Source: Lonicera japonica
Taxonomy: Eukaryota; Streptophyta; Magnoliopsida; Dipsacales; Caprifoliaceae
Assembly (NCBI GenBank): GCA_021464415.1
Contig: JAKCWG010000365.1
Coordinates: forward strand, 1-64,000
Reading direction: 5' to 3'
DNA length: 64,000 nt
How positions within the stretch are numbered: position 1 is the first letter of the stretch; the number at the start of each line of letters is the position of its first letter. The notes under the pieces are model-generated. The model had not been told where the DNA came from, did no database searches, and saw nothing but the letters and a program-made list of their open reading frames with translations. The position numbers and the translations under genes were made by a program. Of the stretch, positions 21,199 through 32,940 are shown piece by piece.

Positions 21199-22770
21199 TG
21201 TGAGAATCCGCAAATGCGACCTCCCGGGTCTCGTCCCCGTTGGTGGTGGGGGTCCTGGGACGTCGGAACTGATTCCGTCGTTCCAGTTGCTGGAGCGTTT
21301 TCATTTGATTCATATCAAGTGTCCCTACGTTCTATTTCTAGATGCAAGGGGGTTCATTCAGAGTCGCCAGTACGTTTTACGAGAAAACGGACAAAAAAGG
21401 TCGTGTAAGAGGAAAGGCTATAGACAAGCCTTTCTTTACACGTTTGTCTGCGAAACCGGGATTCTTATAGGGTTCGGAAACTATATTACGGTTTGGGAAG
21501 GTGTTAAGCACCCATTCCGCCCTTTCGGTCTCTAGTGGTCTTATATGTTTATTCTATGTTGAAAAACTTGGATGCTTTTACCGACAGTCTACTACTTTCT
21601 AAATGAAGAAAAACCCTAATTTGGGAAAACGGGGAAAGGGATGAAAACCTTTGTGTTCCGAGATCCGACGTTTTTGTATTTAAAAGATGTAAATGACAAA
21701 TGACAAAAACCTTTTATTTTTGAAAGAGTGTTCCGTATTATTTCCTCAGATAATGACGGTTTTCTCGAGTTGTGATTATTCTGAAAAAGGTTCGGATCTT
21801 TATGTCGGGACTAATTCAATATGGAATTTGAACTCTTTGAGGAGAGTTTATCAGACACGTCGCAGTCTATGAAAAAGACAGGATATGTGGATTTTAATTC
21901 CTAGATAAGTCTTTATCGGTCCGGGGTTTTGAAAACACGGTTTATCCGGACGATAATGTACTTACTCTTCTAGTTTTAAAAGTAGTTTTATCAGGGCCTT
22001 TTGTTTTGAAAACGGTAGACTATTGGGAACTTGACAATAAGTTTATTCAAGTAAAACGTGGACAGAATAACAGAAGTAAAACAAGTACACAGATATCTAA
22101 TTTTAAATACTAGAAGGGACTTTCTTTACCTTCCCGACGAGAATAATAATAAGAAAGAAAATATAATACGGCAGAGGGATCTCTGGCGATAGTAATCTTC
22201 TCTTTCTTCAGATATTTCCGAGAAATCGATTCCAGAAACGGAACACGTCGAGTGTTAAAAATAGATTCGAGAATTCTTCAGAAATAAGATAATAGTAAAG
22301 AAATGCTTGACAAAAATCAGATCTAAAGCCCCAAATTCTCGGATTCTAATTGCCTCCCTTGAACCCTTGGGGGTGTTGACCTATTTATACTGCTCGGGAG
22401 AGATTGTCGCGCGACATTTCCTTAAAAAAGGAGAATGTCGCGCGACATTGTGATATGTCGCGCGACATACGGGAATGTCGCGCGACAAACGGCTGAAGTG
22501 ATGGTTCTGACAGATTGATGTGTCAGAAAGTGGTTGGTCTGGTGCAGAGGGGGAATGTCGTGCGACATAGTGGAATTGTCGCGCGACATATCAGGGATTG
22601 TCGCGCGACAATGTGATATGTCGTGCGACAATCTCTCTAAAAAAACAAGTTTGTCGGGCGACAAACCCTCCTAGTGTAGTACCGGGTCCTCGGGTGGGTC
22701 CTGGACCCAAAATAGTAGTTCTCGGAGGTCGTTAGGGTTCTTGCGGGGGTCACGGATCGGGGTGTCTACA
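21199..22770 (-). repeat. 5' LTR of the Tat element
   Basis: 1572 bp, apparently identical to 3986-5557 at a constant offset of 17213 bp. It contains the active-orientation promoter that would drive gag-pol. Identical LTRs mean that insertion was recent, or that the two have been homogenised. Confidence 0.95.
22382..22663 (-). promoter_or_regulatory. 5' LTR promoter with nine TGTCGCGCGACA-type palindromes
   Basis: Same arrangement as in the other LTR. TATAAATA lies at 22389-22382 on the minus strand. The palindromes run from 22405 to 22663, the nearest 15 bp upstream of TATA. This copy is positioned to transcribe the genomic RNA. Confidence 0.75.
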
Positions 22771-22775
22771 GTGGC
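22771..22775. repeat. Target site duplication GTGGC (right)
   Basis: Matches 3981-3985. The sequence that follows (GCTATTCGTTATATTAG) continues host block 1 and aligns with 36080-36100 and 56304-56325. Confidence 0.93.
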
Positions 22776-24331
22776 GCTATTCGTTATATTAGTTTCCTCC
22801 GATATTTTAAAATTTTCTTTACAAAAAAATAAATAAATTACGTAACACAACTGAATTTGACTACTAAATAATAACATTTGGACCATTGTTCAACACAACT
22901 GAATTTGACTACTAAATAATAACATTTGGACATTTGAACAATGGTTGAATTTGTGCTATTTTCATTGCTCATAATTTGCATATGTGTGCATATATAATAG
23001 CATATATAAAGAGCAAAGAGGCATTTGTTGCATGATTGATGAGAATGCTAAATGCTGTGTGTATGTCTTCACGCCCAAATAAGAAGAGATAATTAGAAAG
23101 AGAATCTAAGTGTGTATATGTGGAATATATAAGAATTCTATCGAATTTTAATTCTTTGAATGACAGATTATTTTTATTGAGTACCGTTTGCACCCTAAAT
23201 TAATTAAAGATTTTAATTTGCACCTCCAACATTTTTTAAGACAATTTGCACCCTATGTATTCATTTTGTTGCAATCAAATCCAATAAGTAATTTTTGGCC
23301 AAGTTATTGTAAATGAGAATTTTCTTGTTTTTAGAGCGAAAACAAAATTTGAAGTGTTCAACGATTTAGTTCAAGAATAAGTTTAAATTAAAATCTACAA
23401 CTTATGCTGCCCATAGATTTAGAGCAAAAATAGATTTGCAGTCTCACGTCAAAGCTCCGGTGAGCTCACCGGCACTTTGACATAAGTCGCTGAAGTACCT
23501 GTGTGTTTTCCGGAATTCCAATAGTGGTGGATGGTAGTGGCGGCATGATTAAATATTTCATTTTAAGAAAAAAAAATGTAGGGTTTTCGTAGACTTAAAA
23601 CAAAAAGTACCCTTATTTTTAAATGATAAAATTAAAAAATTAAAGTCATCATCGAAAAATGAAAAAACTAAAGAAAATACATATAGGTATATTAGTCTTC
23701 GGATAAATGAAAGTATGATATAAATGCGAGGATAAGTGATAACTATATTATCTTACATATCCTAGCATTTGTATCCTATTTGCGTTAATCGCAATGTATA
23801 TGTTATTGTGGAGGGAACCTTTAAATCTAATCTCTTGAATTTTGATGAGTATTATTTTTTTTCTAAATCCTAAATCTAAATGGTTCAAGTTCCAAATCCA
23901 TCCTAAATTAACAGCATGGATACCTTTTTGTACAAGTTCATTTTCTAGCTAGCTATCTTAATTAGCTATTTTGCGTAGATCTTCTATGGCTCATAAATTA
24001 AGTAGGAAAAAAAATATGTTACTGGCCATATTATATATACATATATACACTTAACTCTCAATCCGAAGTTACATTCATAGCGTATATTTATTATATACGA
24101 AATACAACATACATATATATATATATACACACACATGCACGTAAACATAAATTAAAAACATACACACCACTAAATTTTATTCGTTTGCATGGAAGATGAG
24201 AAACAAGTAAGCATTACGTGGGCCCACAAGCCCTGTGCGCATGCACGAACAGACATACATGATTATAGCACATACTAACCATCGATGCAACTCAACCTAT
24301 TAATGCACACAATACACATCGTGCAACATAT
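22776..24331. repeat. Host block 1 continued (paralogous to about 36080-38020)
   Basis: AT-rich intergenic DNA, largely collinear with 36080-38020. Shared landmarks include GCTCCGGTGAG near 23455 and GCTCCGGTAAG near 36830, and the ACTTAACTCTCAATCC stretch near 24050 and 37790. A local direct repeat (about 22845-22890 and 22888-22932) is present. No gene until the peptide pseudogene. Confidence 0.75.
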
Positions 24332-24498
24332 TTATGCTTCCAACATAGCCGAGTTGCAGTAACGGTGTTCATAGCAAACCCCTGGTATGATACCTATAGC
24401 GCAGACCATTAATGCCTAGGCAAAAGACACCATTACAACAATCACTGCTACCGAGGACACCGATGAGTGGTTTAGGTTGTTGTTATTATTTGTATTTA
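24332..24498 (-). pseudogene. Broken paralogue of the cysteine-rich peptide gene at 38021
   Basis: The minus strand aligns with the 3' half of the intact gene, including the shared ending LEA-stop and the IIPGVCY stretch. Relative to the intact copy there is a frame change and a small deletion in the cysteine core, so at least two of the paired cysteines are lost. The N-terminal part, including the signal peptide, is missing because the homology stops at about 24498, where Tat pol sequence begins. It is a truncated, frameshifted copy, probably non-functional, with the breakpoint at a retroelement junction. Confidence 0.8.
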
Positions 24499-26260
24499 GC
24501 CTCTTCTGATCGGGCAATAAGTAATGCTCTAATTTGGTAGCATGAAAATATTCAAAAGCCTATTTATTACATAAGTAAATGTTTAGTAGGCCCCAAATTG
24601 AACTATTTTCCTTCAGAACAACTTGTATTAACACTAATCACAGACTCAAGAAAGCTTAGGCATTACTTTGATGCTCATCCAATCAAAGTATTGACCTCAA
24701 GCCCGATTAAAGTTGTTATCAGAAAAGCAGATTTATCAAGCAGAATAGAGAAATGGTCGATTGAACTTAGTAGGTTCTACATCGAATATGAATAGAGAAT
24801 AGCCATCAAGGGTCAAGTATTGGCTGATTTTATTGCTGAATTCACTAGTATTGCTGAAGTGAATCAGACAATACATTACCTATCCCAACTGGGGGCAAGA
24901 TAAAAAAAATGGCTGAAGCCTATCAACCAATAAAGATTCCACATCGGCCGAAGCCTATCAGGGGTTGGAATAGTGTTCAAGACACCAGAAGGGGCCCAAA
25001 TTGAACAAGCAGTCCAATTGGGATTCAAAGCCTCCAATAATGAAGTCAAATAAGTGAGTATGAAGAAGGCAAGGAAACCAGGGGTCTAAGATTTGGTGAT
25101 TCCTTGTGACTCCTAATTAGTGGGCAATCAACTTATAAGGGAATATGTTGCTAGGAATGAGAGAATGGGGGCATATATGAAATTGGCTCAGAAACTCTTC
25201 AAAGAATTCAATTCAGTCTATATTGAATGGTTTCCCAGAACCAACAATTTACATGCAGATGCCCTAGCAATCCTAGCTTCTATTGTGGACTTAAGCCTTA
25301 AAAGAACCATGGAAGTGAAGGACCTACCTAAGCGAACATATAAACTGGGGGTGGCCAATTGTGTGTGATGCTGAAGCAGATCTTGGGGTTAGTTTCATGG
25401 ATCCAATAGTCAAATACCTCAAATATGAAACCATTCCCGATGATAGTAGTGAAGTTTATAGGATCCGAGTACAAGCCAGTAGATACTGATTGTCACCCAA
25501 ACAAAAGTTTGATAAAAGGCCATTTTTAGGGTCTTACCTGAGATGTGTTCTTCTAAGGCTAGTTTAAAACGTTCTCCATGAACGCATGAGTGCAGCGGTG
25601 GAAGCCATACAATGGGGCGATCATTATCCCATCGAGCAAGAAGCCAAAGCTATTGGTGGCCCTATATATAAAAGAATGATACATACTATGTTAAGAAATG
25701 TGACACATGCAAGAAATATTCCCCAATTATTCACCAGCCTGCCACTTAACTTCATTTAATCATTAGCCATTCGTCATTCACTATGTGTGGATTAAATATC
25801 ATGAGCCCCTTTCCTCTGGGTTCAAACTCACTTTGGAAAAATATAATTACTTGATTTGGCATTCCTAAGGCTTTGATCTCGAACAATGGGACTCACTTCA
25901 AGAACCAGAAGTTATTATTCCATTGGAAGTTAGCCTACCAACTTTAAGGTTAACTTAATTAGAGGCTAATGGGAATGAAGCACCATTGGAAAATGTCTTT
26001 TACTTTGCAGAATCTAAAAGAGAAACAACTTTGCTTCATCTAACCAATTATCATAATGTCATTTCTAAGCAGAGGCAACCCAAGTGAATATAAGGGAATT
26101 CTAAATCGGTGAGTTAGTCCTGAGAAAGACTCTTAATACAACTGTTTAACCAAGGATGGCAAGGTTGGCCAAAATGGGAAGGTCCCTACTTAATAATGCC
26201 ATCCAATGGTGTTGGGTCCTATCATTTACAGGATATGGACGGCCAACCAATCCCAAATCC

Positions 26261-26265
26261 ATAAA
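26261..26265. repeat. Target site duplication ATAAA (left) of the solo LTR
   Basis: ATAAA immediately precedes the TG of the solo LTR and is repeated at 27615-27619 after its TACA end. Confidence 0.9.
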
Positions 26266-27614
26266 TGTGAGAATCCGCAAATGCGACCCCCGGGTCTCAG
26301 CCCCTGGTTCTGGGAGTCTGAAACATCGGAAAGGATTCCGTTGTTCCATTTGCTTCTATGTGTTGATAATTCATATCGGGTGTCCCTCTATCCTATTTCT
26401 AGATGCAAGAGGGTTCGTTCAGAGTCGCCAGTACGTTTTACGAGAAAACGGACAAAATAGTTGTGTAAGAGGAAAGGCTATAGATAAGCCTTTCTTTACA
26501 CGTTTGTCTACGAAACCAGGATTCTATAGGGTTCGGGAACTATATTACGGTTTGGGAAGGTGTTAAGCACCCATTCCGCCCTTTCGGTCTCTAGTGGTTT
26601 TATATGTTTACTCTATGTTTGGAAAACTTGGATGCTTTTACTGATATTCTACTGCTTTCTGGAAATAACTAAAAAAAAACCTGATTTTCAAGCGCGTTAG
26701 GAATCTACCATAACCTTGTCGCCACTTCGCTTACTAGGACGGGGATCGACCTGCCCGGTCAGGTCGCGGGGTGCGGGGCAGCGCCCCGTTTAGAAAAATC
26801 GAGTTTTAAACAAGTCTACAATAAAACTAATATACAAATATCTTATTTAATTACTAGAAGAGACTTTAGTTACCTTCCCGGCGATATATATAAGAATAAG
26901 AGAGAGAAAATATAATACGGCAGAGAAGACCTCTGACGGATATCAGCTTTCCTCTTAGAAATATTTCCGGCGGTCTGACTCTAGAATGTAGCACTCCGGG
27001 TGCCAAGATTAGATCCGAGACTCTGGCGGAAATAAATGTTATCGCAGATGCTTCCAAAGAAGGCTTAAAGATTAGAAAATATCAGAGAGAATAAGGAATT
27101 TGTGGCGAGAAGTTGCCGTCTAGAACCCTTGGGGGTGTTGGCCTATTTATAGTGCTCGGGAGAGATTGTCGCGCGACATTCCCCCAGAAAGGGCAAGTGT
27201 AGCGCGACATATCTCTTTGTCGCGCGACAAACGGCTGAAGTGATGGATTCTGACACTGTGATGTCTCAGAAAGTGGTTGGTCGGGTGCAGAGAGGGATTG
27301 TCGCGCGACATAGTGGGATTGTCGCGCGACAAGCGGCTGAAGTGATGGCTCCTGACACTGTGATGTGTCAGAAAGTGGTTGGTCGGGTGCAGAGATAGAT
27401 TGTCGCGCGACATAGTGGGATTGTCGCGCGACATTCCAATGATTTTCGCGCGACAATGTGATATGTCGTGCGACAATCCTTCATAAAAAAGGTTTGTTGG
27501 CCAACAAACCCACCAAGGGTAGTTTCGGGTGCTTGGGTGGGTCCCGAACCTAAAAACAGTAGTTCTCGAAGGTCGTTAGGGTTCTTGCGGGGGTCACGGA
27601 TCGGGGTGTCTACA
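26266..27614 (-). mobile_element. Solo LTR of a Tat element related to the complete one
   Basis: 1349 bp with the same ends as the complete element's LTR (TGTAGACACC...CTCACA on the minus strand) and a perfect ATAAA target duplication, with no internal region. It is shorter and clearly diverged in the middle (about 26650-27130), so it is a different subfamily or an older copy. It lies inside the pol C-terminal region of an older Tat fragment. Solo LTRs arise by recombination between the two LTRs of one insertion. Confidence 0.93.
27145..27500 (-). promoter_or_regulatory. Palindrome-rich promoter region of the solo LTR
   Basis: The minus strand has CTATAAATAGG at about 27154-27144, with TGTCGCGCGACA sites upstream at 27167, 27218, 27299, 27320, 27401 and 27422. 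Variant sites lie at 27198 (TGTAGCGCGACA), 27444 (TTTCGCGCGACA) and 27464 (TGTCGTGCGACA). Near 27491-27510 the position equivalent to the GGGC-centred site is replaced by another perfect palindrome, GGTTTGTTGGCCAACAAACC. A segment of about 100 bp is tandemly duplicated (about 27230-27330 and 27330-27430). Confidence 0.7.
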
Positions 27615-27654
27615 ATAAAATGTGGTAAATAGGAGAAAGTATTATCACTAGAGA

Positions 27655-29420
27655 TTGTACGGCCATGAAAGGGTTATTGTGTTATTGTCTTTGGACAAAG
27701 TTATAAATTCAATAAAACATATTTTTTTTTCAGGAAATTTGTGTTCAGAACCAAAGACCTTCATAAAGAGCATTTTTCTTACAAGTCAGACCTTCTATGA
27801 AAAGCAAAAAGTGAAATATGAGCTTAACAAGCTAATTATCCAAACCCAAGAAGTTACAGCAACAAAGAAAATTGGTGGCACAGAAGAGGGTGGAAAGGAA
27901 GATGACACAAGTGAAAAAGAAGATGATATTGATAAGGACCAGAACAAAGTGGTGATTTTTACCGGGGAAAGACTATGGGACAAATGGAAATATATAGAAG
28001 CATCTCTGAACAATTTGTATGGCAAAAATATTACTCTAATACCCTTTCAGCCAGACAAGGCAATGTTCGAATTTAAAGACAATGAAGAAGCTGATTTATT
28101 CGCAAGGAAAATAGTGTTATTCATTAAGGGTCCATTTATGATTAGATTACAAAGGTGAAATCAAAAGGATCCTTTATTAACTAATTAAAAAGCTCTCCTT
28201 CAAAGGAAATTGGTTAAACATAGAAGATCCATTCACCACTTTAGTGGTGGACAAGGGATATTTTCGAAGTAATAAAAGCCAAATGCGGAGGTCTAATGGA
28301 AATTGACCACAAAATAGAAAATATGTCACAAATTTTCATAACAGTAATCAAAGTAAAAGCCAACAAAAGCAGTTTTATCCCAGCAGAGATTAATATGTCT
28401 GTTGGAAGTGAAAATTTTACGATAAAGTTAAGGGCAATATATCTAGGCTGAACAAGCTGAAACAAAATTTACAGTATCTACCATCGAAAGTAGATGAATT
28501 TGATCGGTGCCAGATTGACTTAGCTGGAGAAGGTGAATGGTTGTAGAGAGAAAAAGAGCCAGTGGAGAAAAGCATTAACGAGACAAGTGGCACTTGTGAA
28601 TTGGGGAGAAATAAGGTGAAAATAATGGGAATTGGGCTTTGGTGGTTGGAAACAGAAGAAAGTAACCTACATTTAATGGGGAATTAATTCCTTCATTTAT
28701 GGAATTTAATTCTAATTTGAACCAAGGCTTAATTAAAGTGAACGGTATTTTTTCATTTTTGAAGAAATCACTAGTGACTAGTTAGGCCACTAATATTCAG
28801 CCATAATTTAAATCATATTGGGACAAATAAGTACCCCCAATGGATCGTCATCATTCAAGAAGCAAGTATAGGGCTTGGTAGTTTTCAAGTTAATGTGCAA
28901 ATTTATTTGTTAAAGGATAAATAAAGAGGAATTTTAGGCAGTCTACTGGGTCACCTATTACTGCCAATCAAAGGGTTGTTAGTAAGTGCAAATCAATCCT
29001 ACTTTACGAAGACAATAACACCAACAAAAGCCTACACGTAGAAGAAGATGAAGGGGATGGAAACAAATGGAGGGAATGGGAGAACTGTTTGACAAAAGCA
29101 AAGGTGAGGACGATTTTCAGCTTGATAACGTTGAAACTGAATGCGATTTTCCAATAAATGACTATATACTATACCAACACAAACAGTGGGTAGGGATATT
29201 TGAAAAAGGTTTAGAAGAGCAGAGTGATGAAGATGAATATGTAATAGAAGAAAAAAAGGGACTGCACAACAAGGCTGAACTGGGAACTGAAATGTTATTC
29301 AATGATACGAACGAACAAAATCTCAAGAATACACCACAGATCATACAAAGCCTCAATATTGAGTTAAGCATGCCAGCCAGGAAAGGAACCACCCTGTTTT
29401 AGGGCAATAATTGCTCAGAG
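27655..29420 (+). pseudogene. LINE ORF1 remnant
   Basis: The first open segment (27655-28158, 167 codons) contains an acidic stretch, then RLWDKWKYIEASLNNLYGKN and FEFKDNEEADLFARKIVLFIKGPF. This resembles the N-terminal nucleic-acid-binding domain (DUF4283 type) of plant LINE ORF1 proteins. Later fragments (about 28270-28450) read like the following segment but are frameshifted. The acidic stretch at 29067-29402 may be the ORF1 C-terminus. The first residues of the open segment may belong to flanking Tat sequence rather than the LINE. Confidence 0.6.
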
Positions 29421-29699
29421 TCACCATCAAATTCTATAGCAGAAACTCCAAATCACATATAATCTCAAAATTTGGGTAAGATCTCTCCTATCTCTCATTT
29501 CTCCTCTAATTTTATTTTGCAAAATATTAATTTACACAATATTTTTTTTCAAAGGAATAAAAGTGGGGCAAATGAATTCAATTGCTAGGCAAACACATTT
29601 GAGGGAAAGAGCAATCTCAACGAAAGCAAAACTGCTTATCAAAATCATTCTCGCTAGCAACATGAATTGATTAGCCATTTTACCAAGCCGAAAAGGAAA

Positions 29700-30660
29700 A
29701 AATGGGAATGCAGAATGTAACGAGTGAGGAAGAGTGGCAAAGAGTCTTAGTTTTCTTAAATAAAATGAATTTGGCATTAGTTCCTATCCAAAAAAGTAAA
29801 AGGAGGAAAATTAAAAACATAAGGGGTCGGGGTAAGAGGGAACTCAAAAATTTGGAGAGTAGTGTTAATTACGATAGGAAGGGAGCCGATAAGAAAAGGC
29901 AAGGGCGGGAGGCAGTGGGCTTTCTGATGGTTTTAAATGAAAATTGTAAGTTAGAATGTTCGAGGGTTGGGGGAGGTAGAAAAGAAAGGTTGTAAAAGAA
30001 ATTCTTTGTAAAGAAAAAACGGATGTTATAATAATTCAAGAAACGAAAAAAGGAAACATTGACAGAAAATTAATTAAGAGCGTGTGGGGTTTTAGGTTCA
30101 AAGAATAGGTATTTCTACCGTCGGAGGGGAGGTCGAGAGGAACTCTTGTTATGTGGGATGTAAGAGTTTTAAGAGGGTCTAAATCGTTGTTGGGTAATTT
30201 CTTAGTTTTAGTTCTTTTTCACCCGGTTAGGGGTGGAAATGAATGGTGGCTAACAGGGGTGTACAGTCCATGTAATTCAAGAGAGAGAAATAACCTTTTG
30301 GTTGAGTTAGCGAGGGTGTATGGGCTCTATGGAGAGAAATGGTATGTGGGGGTGACTTTAACGTCCTATCAGAAAAATTTGGAAAGGGATGATGCACTAG
30401 AAGTATGAAAGATTTTGACAATTTCATTAGAGAAATGAGACTAACGGACATTGTATTGAAATATATGGAGTTCACTTGATCAAATACGAAAGAATGATTA
30501 GCATACTCTAAAATTGATATATATTTTTTCTCAACGGGGTGGGAAGATACAGTGCAATCAGTTAGGCAAGAAGCTTTAGTGAGGGCTATGTTGAATCATT
30601 GTCCGATTATACTCGACACTAATAACTTTAAGTGCCTCCCAACGCTTTTTCAATTCTAAA
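29700..30660 (+). pseudogene. LINE endonuclease domain remnant
   Basis: It begins with a basic lead-in (KRRKIKNIRGRGKRELKNL) and continues into AP-endonuclease fragments in changing frames. These include DVIIIQETKKG near 30030, a GTLVMWDVRVL piece near 30145, GVYSPCNSRERN near 30260 and a GGDFN-like motif near 30345. At least one stop (near 30105) and frameshifts near 30110 and 30350 disrupt it. These motifs correspond to the QETK and GDFN signatures of the plant L1 endonuclease. Confidence 0.7.
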
Positions 30661-31279
30661 ACATGTGGTTAAGGGATAAAAAAAATTAAAAGGAAATTTA
30701 AAGAAAGGTGGGAGAAGAATGAGTGTCACGGGTGCGAGGAACACATGTTTATGATGAAGCTAGAGTCAATAAAATGAGAAATTAAAAATGGAATAAAGAG
30801 GATTTTGGGAATGTTTGAGTGCAAAAGAATGCAATATTGAGACGTAATAGTGAGTTAGATAAGAATGAATCAAATGCGGGTTTGGATGAGAGGGGTGAGT
30901 TGAGGAAAAAGTTAAAATAATTAATAGTGTGAGAGGAAATCTCGTGGAACCAAAAAGCAAAAGTTAAAGGGTCATTGAATGGGATAATAATTCTAAGTTA
31001 TTTCATAGGATTGCAAGTGGGAGGAAAGTGAACAAAGTAATTAATAAACTTGAAAATTCTAATGGTGAGATCCTTTAAACGAAAAAGGAAATTGACAGTG
31101 AAATCTTGAAATTTTTTGAAAACATATACAAAGGGGAGGATAAAATGAATTTTGGCATCGAGGGACTCAAGTGGGCCGCGGTTAGTAATGAGAGCAAAGT
31201 GGCGTTAGAAACACCATTTGAGGAGAAAGAGATCGAGGATACCTTATTTTCATGCGATGGACATAATGCACTAAACTGA

Positions 31280-32940
31280 ATAGGTGTTTTATGGCCGCTT
31301 TGCAAGATGGGTGGGATGTAATCAAAGAGGAGATCATGAAAGTATTTCGTGAGTTCTTTAAGAATGGAGTGGTGAATGTGAAAAGAAATGCTACCTTTAT
31401 TTGCTTAATTTCGAAAAAATTGAATTCAAACTCCATTAAAGATTTTCGACCCCTTGTCACATCTTTGTACAAGGTATTGGAGAAGGTCCTTTCTTTGAGA
31501 TTAAAGAAAGTGTTGGGCAAGACAATAGATGGGTCTTAAGGGGTGTTTATGCAAAGGGGACAAATTCTTGATTTGACTCTAATTCTAAATGCGGTTGCAG
31601 AAGAGTATAGGATAAATAAGAAAAAAGGAATTGTTTTCAAAATTGATTTTGAAAAAGCATATGATCATGTTAATTGAGAATTTTTGGAGTTTGTCATGAA
31701 AAAAAAAAGGTTCGAGAAGATATGGAGAAAATGGATTACAAAGTATCTTTCATTGGCTAACTTCTCGGTTATCATTAATGGTAAACCAAAAGGACTTTTT
31801 GGGGCGACGCGAGGTTTACGGCAAGGAGACCCGTTGTTTTTGTCCTTGTTTATTTTGGTAGCCGACATTCTAAAGAGATTTATGAAAAGAGCGTGTGAAA
31901 GAGATGTCGTTAAGGGTTTTGAAATTGGGAAGTCGAAATATCTCATCCACAATTTACAGATGGTAGCATATTGTTTGTCCCATATAAGGATTGTTAAATT
32001 GATGATTTGGTAGGGACAATCAATGTATTATCACTTGTATCTAGGTTGAAAATCAACATGGACAAGAGCTCTATGGTGTGCATGAATATTGACCCCACAC
32101 GGCTGTCCGACATTGCTCAAAGGTTGGGATGCGCAAGTGGAGAATGGCCGTTAAACTATTTAGGTTTACTGCTGAGCGAAAATCCTAATAGTCTATCTTT
32201 TTGGGAACCGGTAATTGAAAAAGTGTCTAGGAGGGTTGAGGGTTGGTACAAAGGCTACCTCTCTAGGGGGCAGATTGGTGCTACTTCAGTTGGTTCTAGG
32301 GAGTATCCCGATACACTTCCTGTCCATCTTTAAAATTCCTAAGAAATCGACGATGATTCTGAAAAAAATAATTAGAGATTTTTTTTGGGAAGGAAAGGAA
32401 AAAAGAAAAAGGATCACTTATTCTGAAAAAGGATCACTTATAGTATGTCTTTTTGGGAACGGATAATTGAAAAAATATCAAAGAGGGTTGAAGGTTGGTA
32501 CAAAGGCTACTTTTCTAGGGGCAAATTGGTGCTACTTCATTTGGTTCTAGGGAGTATCCCAATATACTTCCTGTCCATCTTTAAAATTCCTAAGAAATCG
32601 ATGATGATTCTGAAAAAAATAATAAGAGAATTTTTTTAGGAAAGGAAAGGAAAAATAAAAAATGATCACTTATTCTGAAAAATGATCACTTATAGTCTGT
32701 CTTTTTGGGAACTAGTAATTGAAAAAATGTCAAGGAGGGTTGAGGGTTGGTACAAGGGCTACCTCTCTAGGGGCAGATTGGTGCTACTTCAGTTGGTTCT
32801 AGGGAGTATCCCAATATACTTCCTGTCCATCTTTAAAATTCCTAAGAAATCGATGATGATTTTGAAAAAAATAATGAGAGATTTCTTTTAGAAAAGGAAA
32901 GGAGAAAGGAAAAATGATCACTTATTTAAATGGGAAGAGG
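31280..32940 (+). pseudogene. LINE reverse transcriptase remnant
   Basis: RT motifs appear in order. ATFICLISKKLNSNSIKDFRPL lies at about 31390-31460, then GIVFKIDFEKAYDHVN at about 31630, then GLRQGDPLFLSLFILVADIL at about 31815. The catalytic FADD block is destroyed by a frameshift at about 31955-31965. Downstream thumb-region sequence (LSFWEPVIEKVSRRVEGWYKGYLSRG) is present three times because of a tandem triplication. In-frame stops occur, for example near 31537 and 31675. Confidence 0.8.
32191..32930 (+). repeat. Tandem triplication (about 250 bp unit) inside the LINE RT
   Basis: Three copies begin near 32191, 32444 and 32695 at the GTCTGTCTTTTTGGGAAC-like start, with spacings of about 253, 251 and 235 bp. 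Each runs through the WYKGYLSRG-coding stretch and ends in a short AATGATCACTTATTCTGAAA-type repeat that is itself duplicated. Copies differ by a few percent, so amplification happened after insertion but some time ago. Confidence 0.92.

Larger units (their letters stand above)
3986..22770 (-). mobile_element. Complete Tat-clade Ty3/Gypsy retrotransposon, 18785 bp, with two antisense genes
   Basis: The two 1572-bp LTRs (3986-5557 and 21199-22770) begin TGTAGACACC and end CTCACA in the element's sense, and a GTGGC duplication flanks them. Gag-pol lies on the minus strand, so the right LTR is the 5' LTR. The order in element sense is: 5' LTR, primer site, leader of about 750 bp, gag-pol (20446-13562), then an 8 kb 3' region. 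That region carries two genes on the opposite strand (12078-13334 and 7376-11619) and a GC-rich minisatellite. A second RNase H after the usual one, together with the large size, places it in the Tat clade (Ogre/Retand relatives). Unlike classic Ogre, no intron interrupts pro-RT. No disabling change was seen in any gene, so it may be autonomous. Confidence 0.93.
24499..27651 (+). mobile_element. Decayed Tat-clade Gypsy pol fragment (RNase H to integrase end), split by a solo LTR
   Basis: Translated plus-strand pieces, with in-frame stops and frameshifts, follow pol order. RT-linked RNase H is seen at about 24560-24840 (LNYFPSEQLVLTLI, then SSRIEKWSIEL). The second RNase H end is at about 25120-25320 (FPRTNNLHADALAILAS). 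Integrase remnants lie at about 25590-25960. The GPY-type C-terminal end is at about 26150-26260 and resumes after the solo LTR at 27620-27651, ending in a stop at 27649. The left end abuts the peptide pseudogene. No LTR of its own is identified. It is much older than the intact Tat element. Confidence 0.8.
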
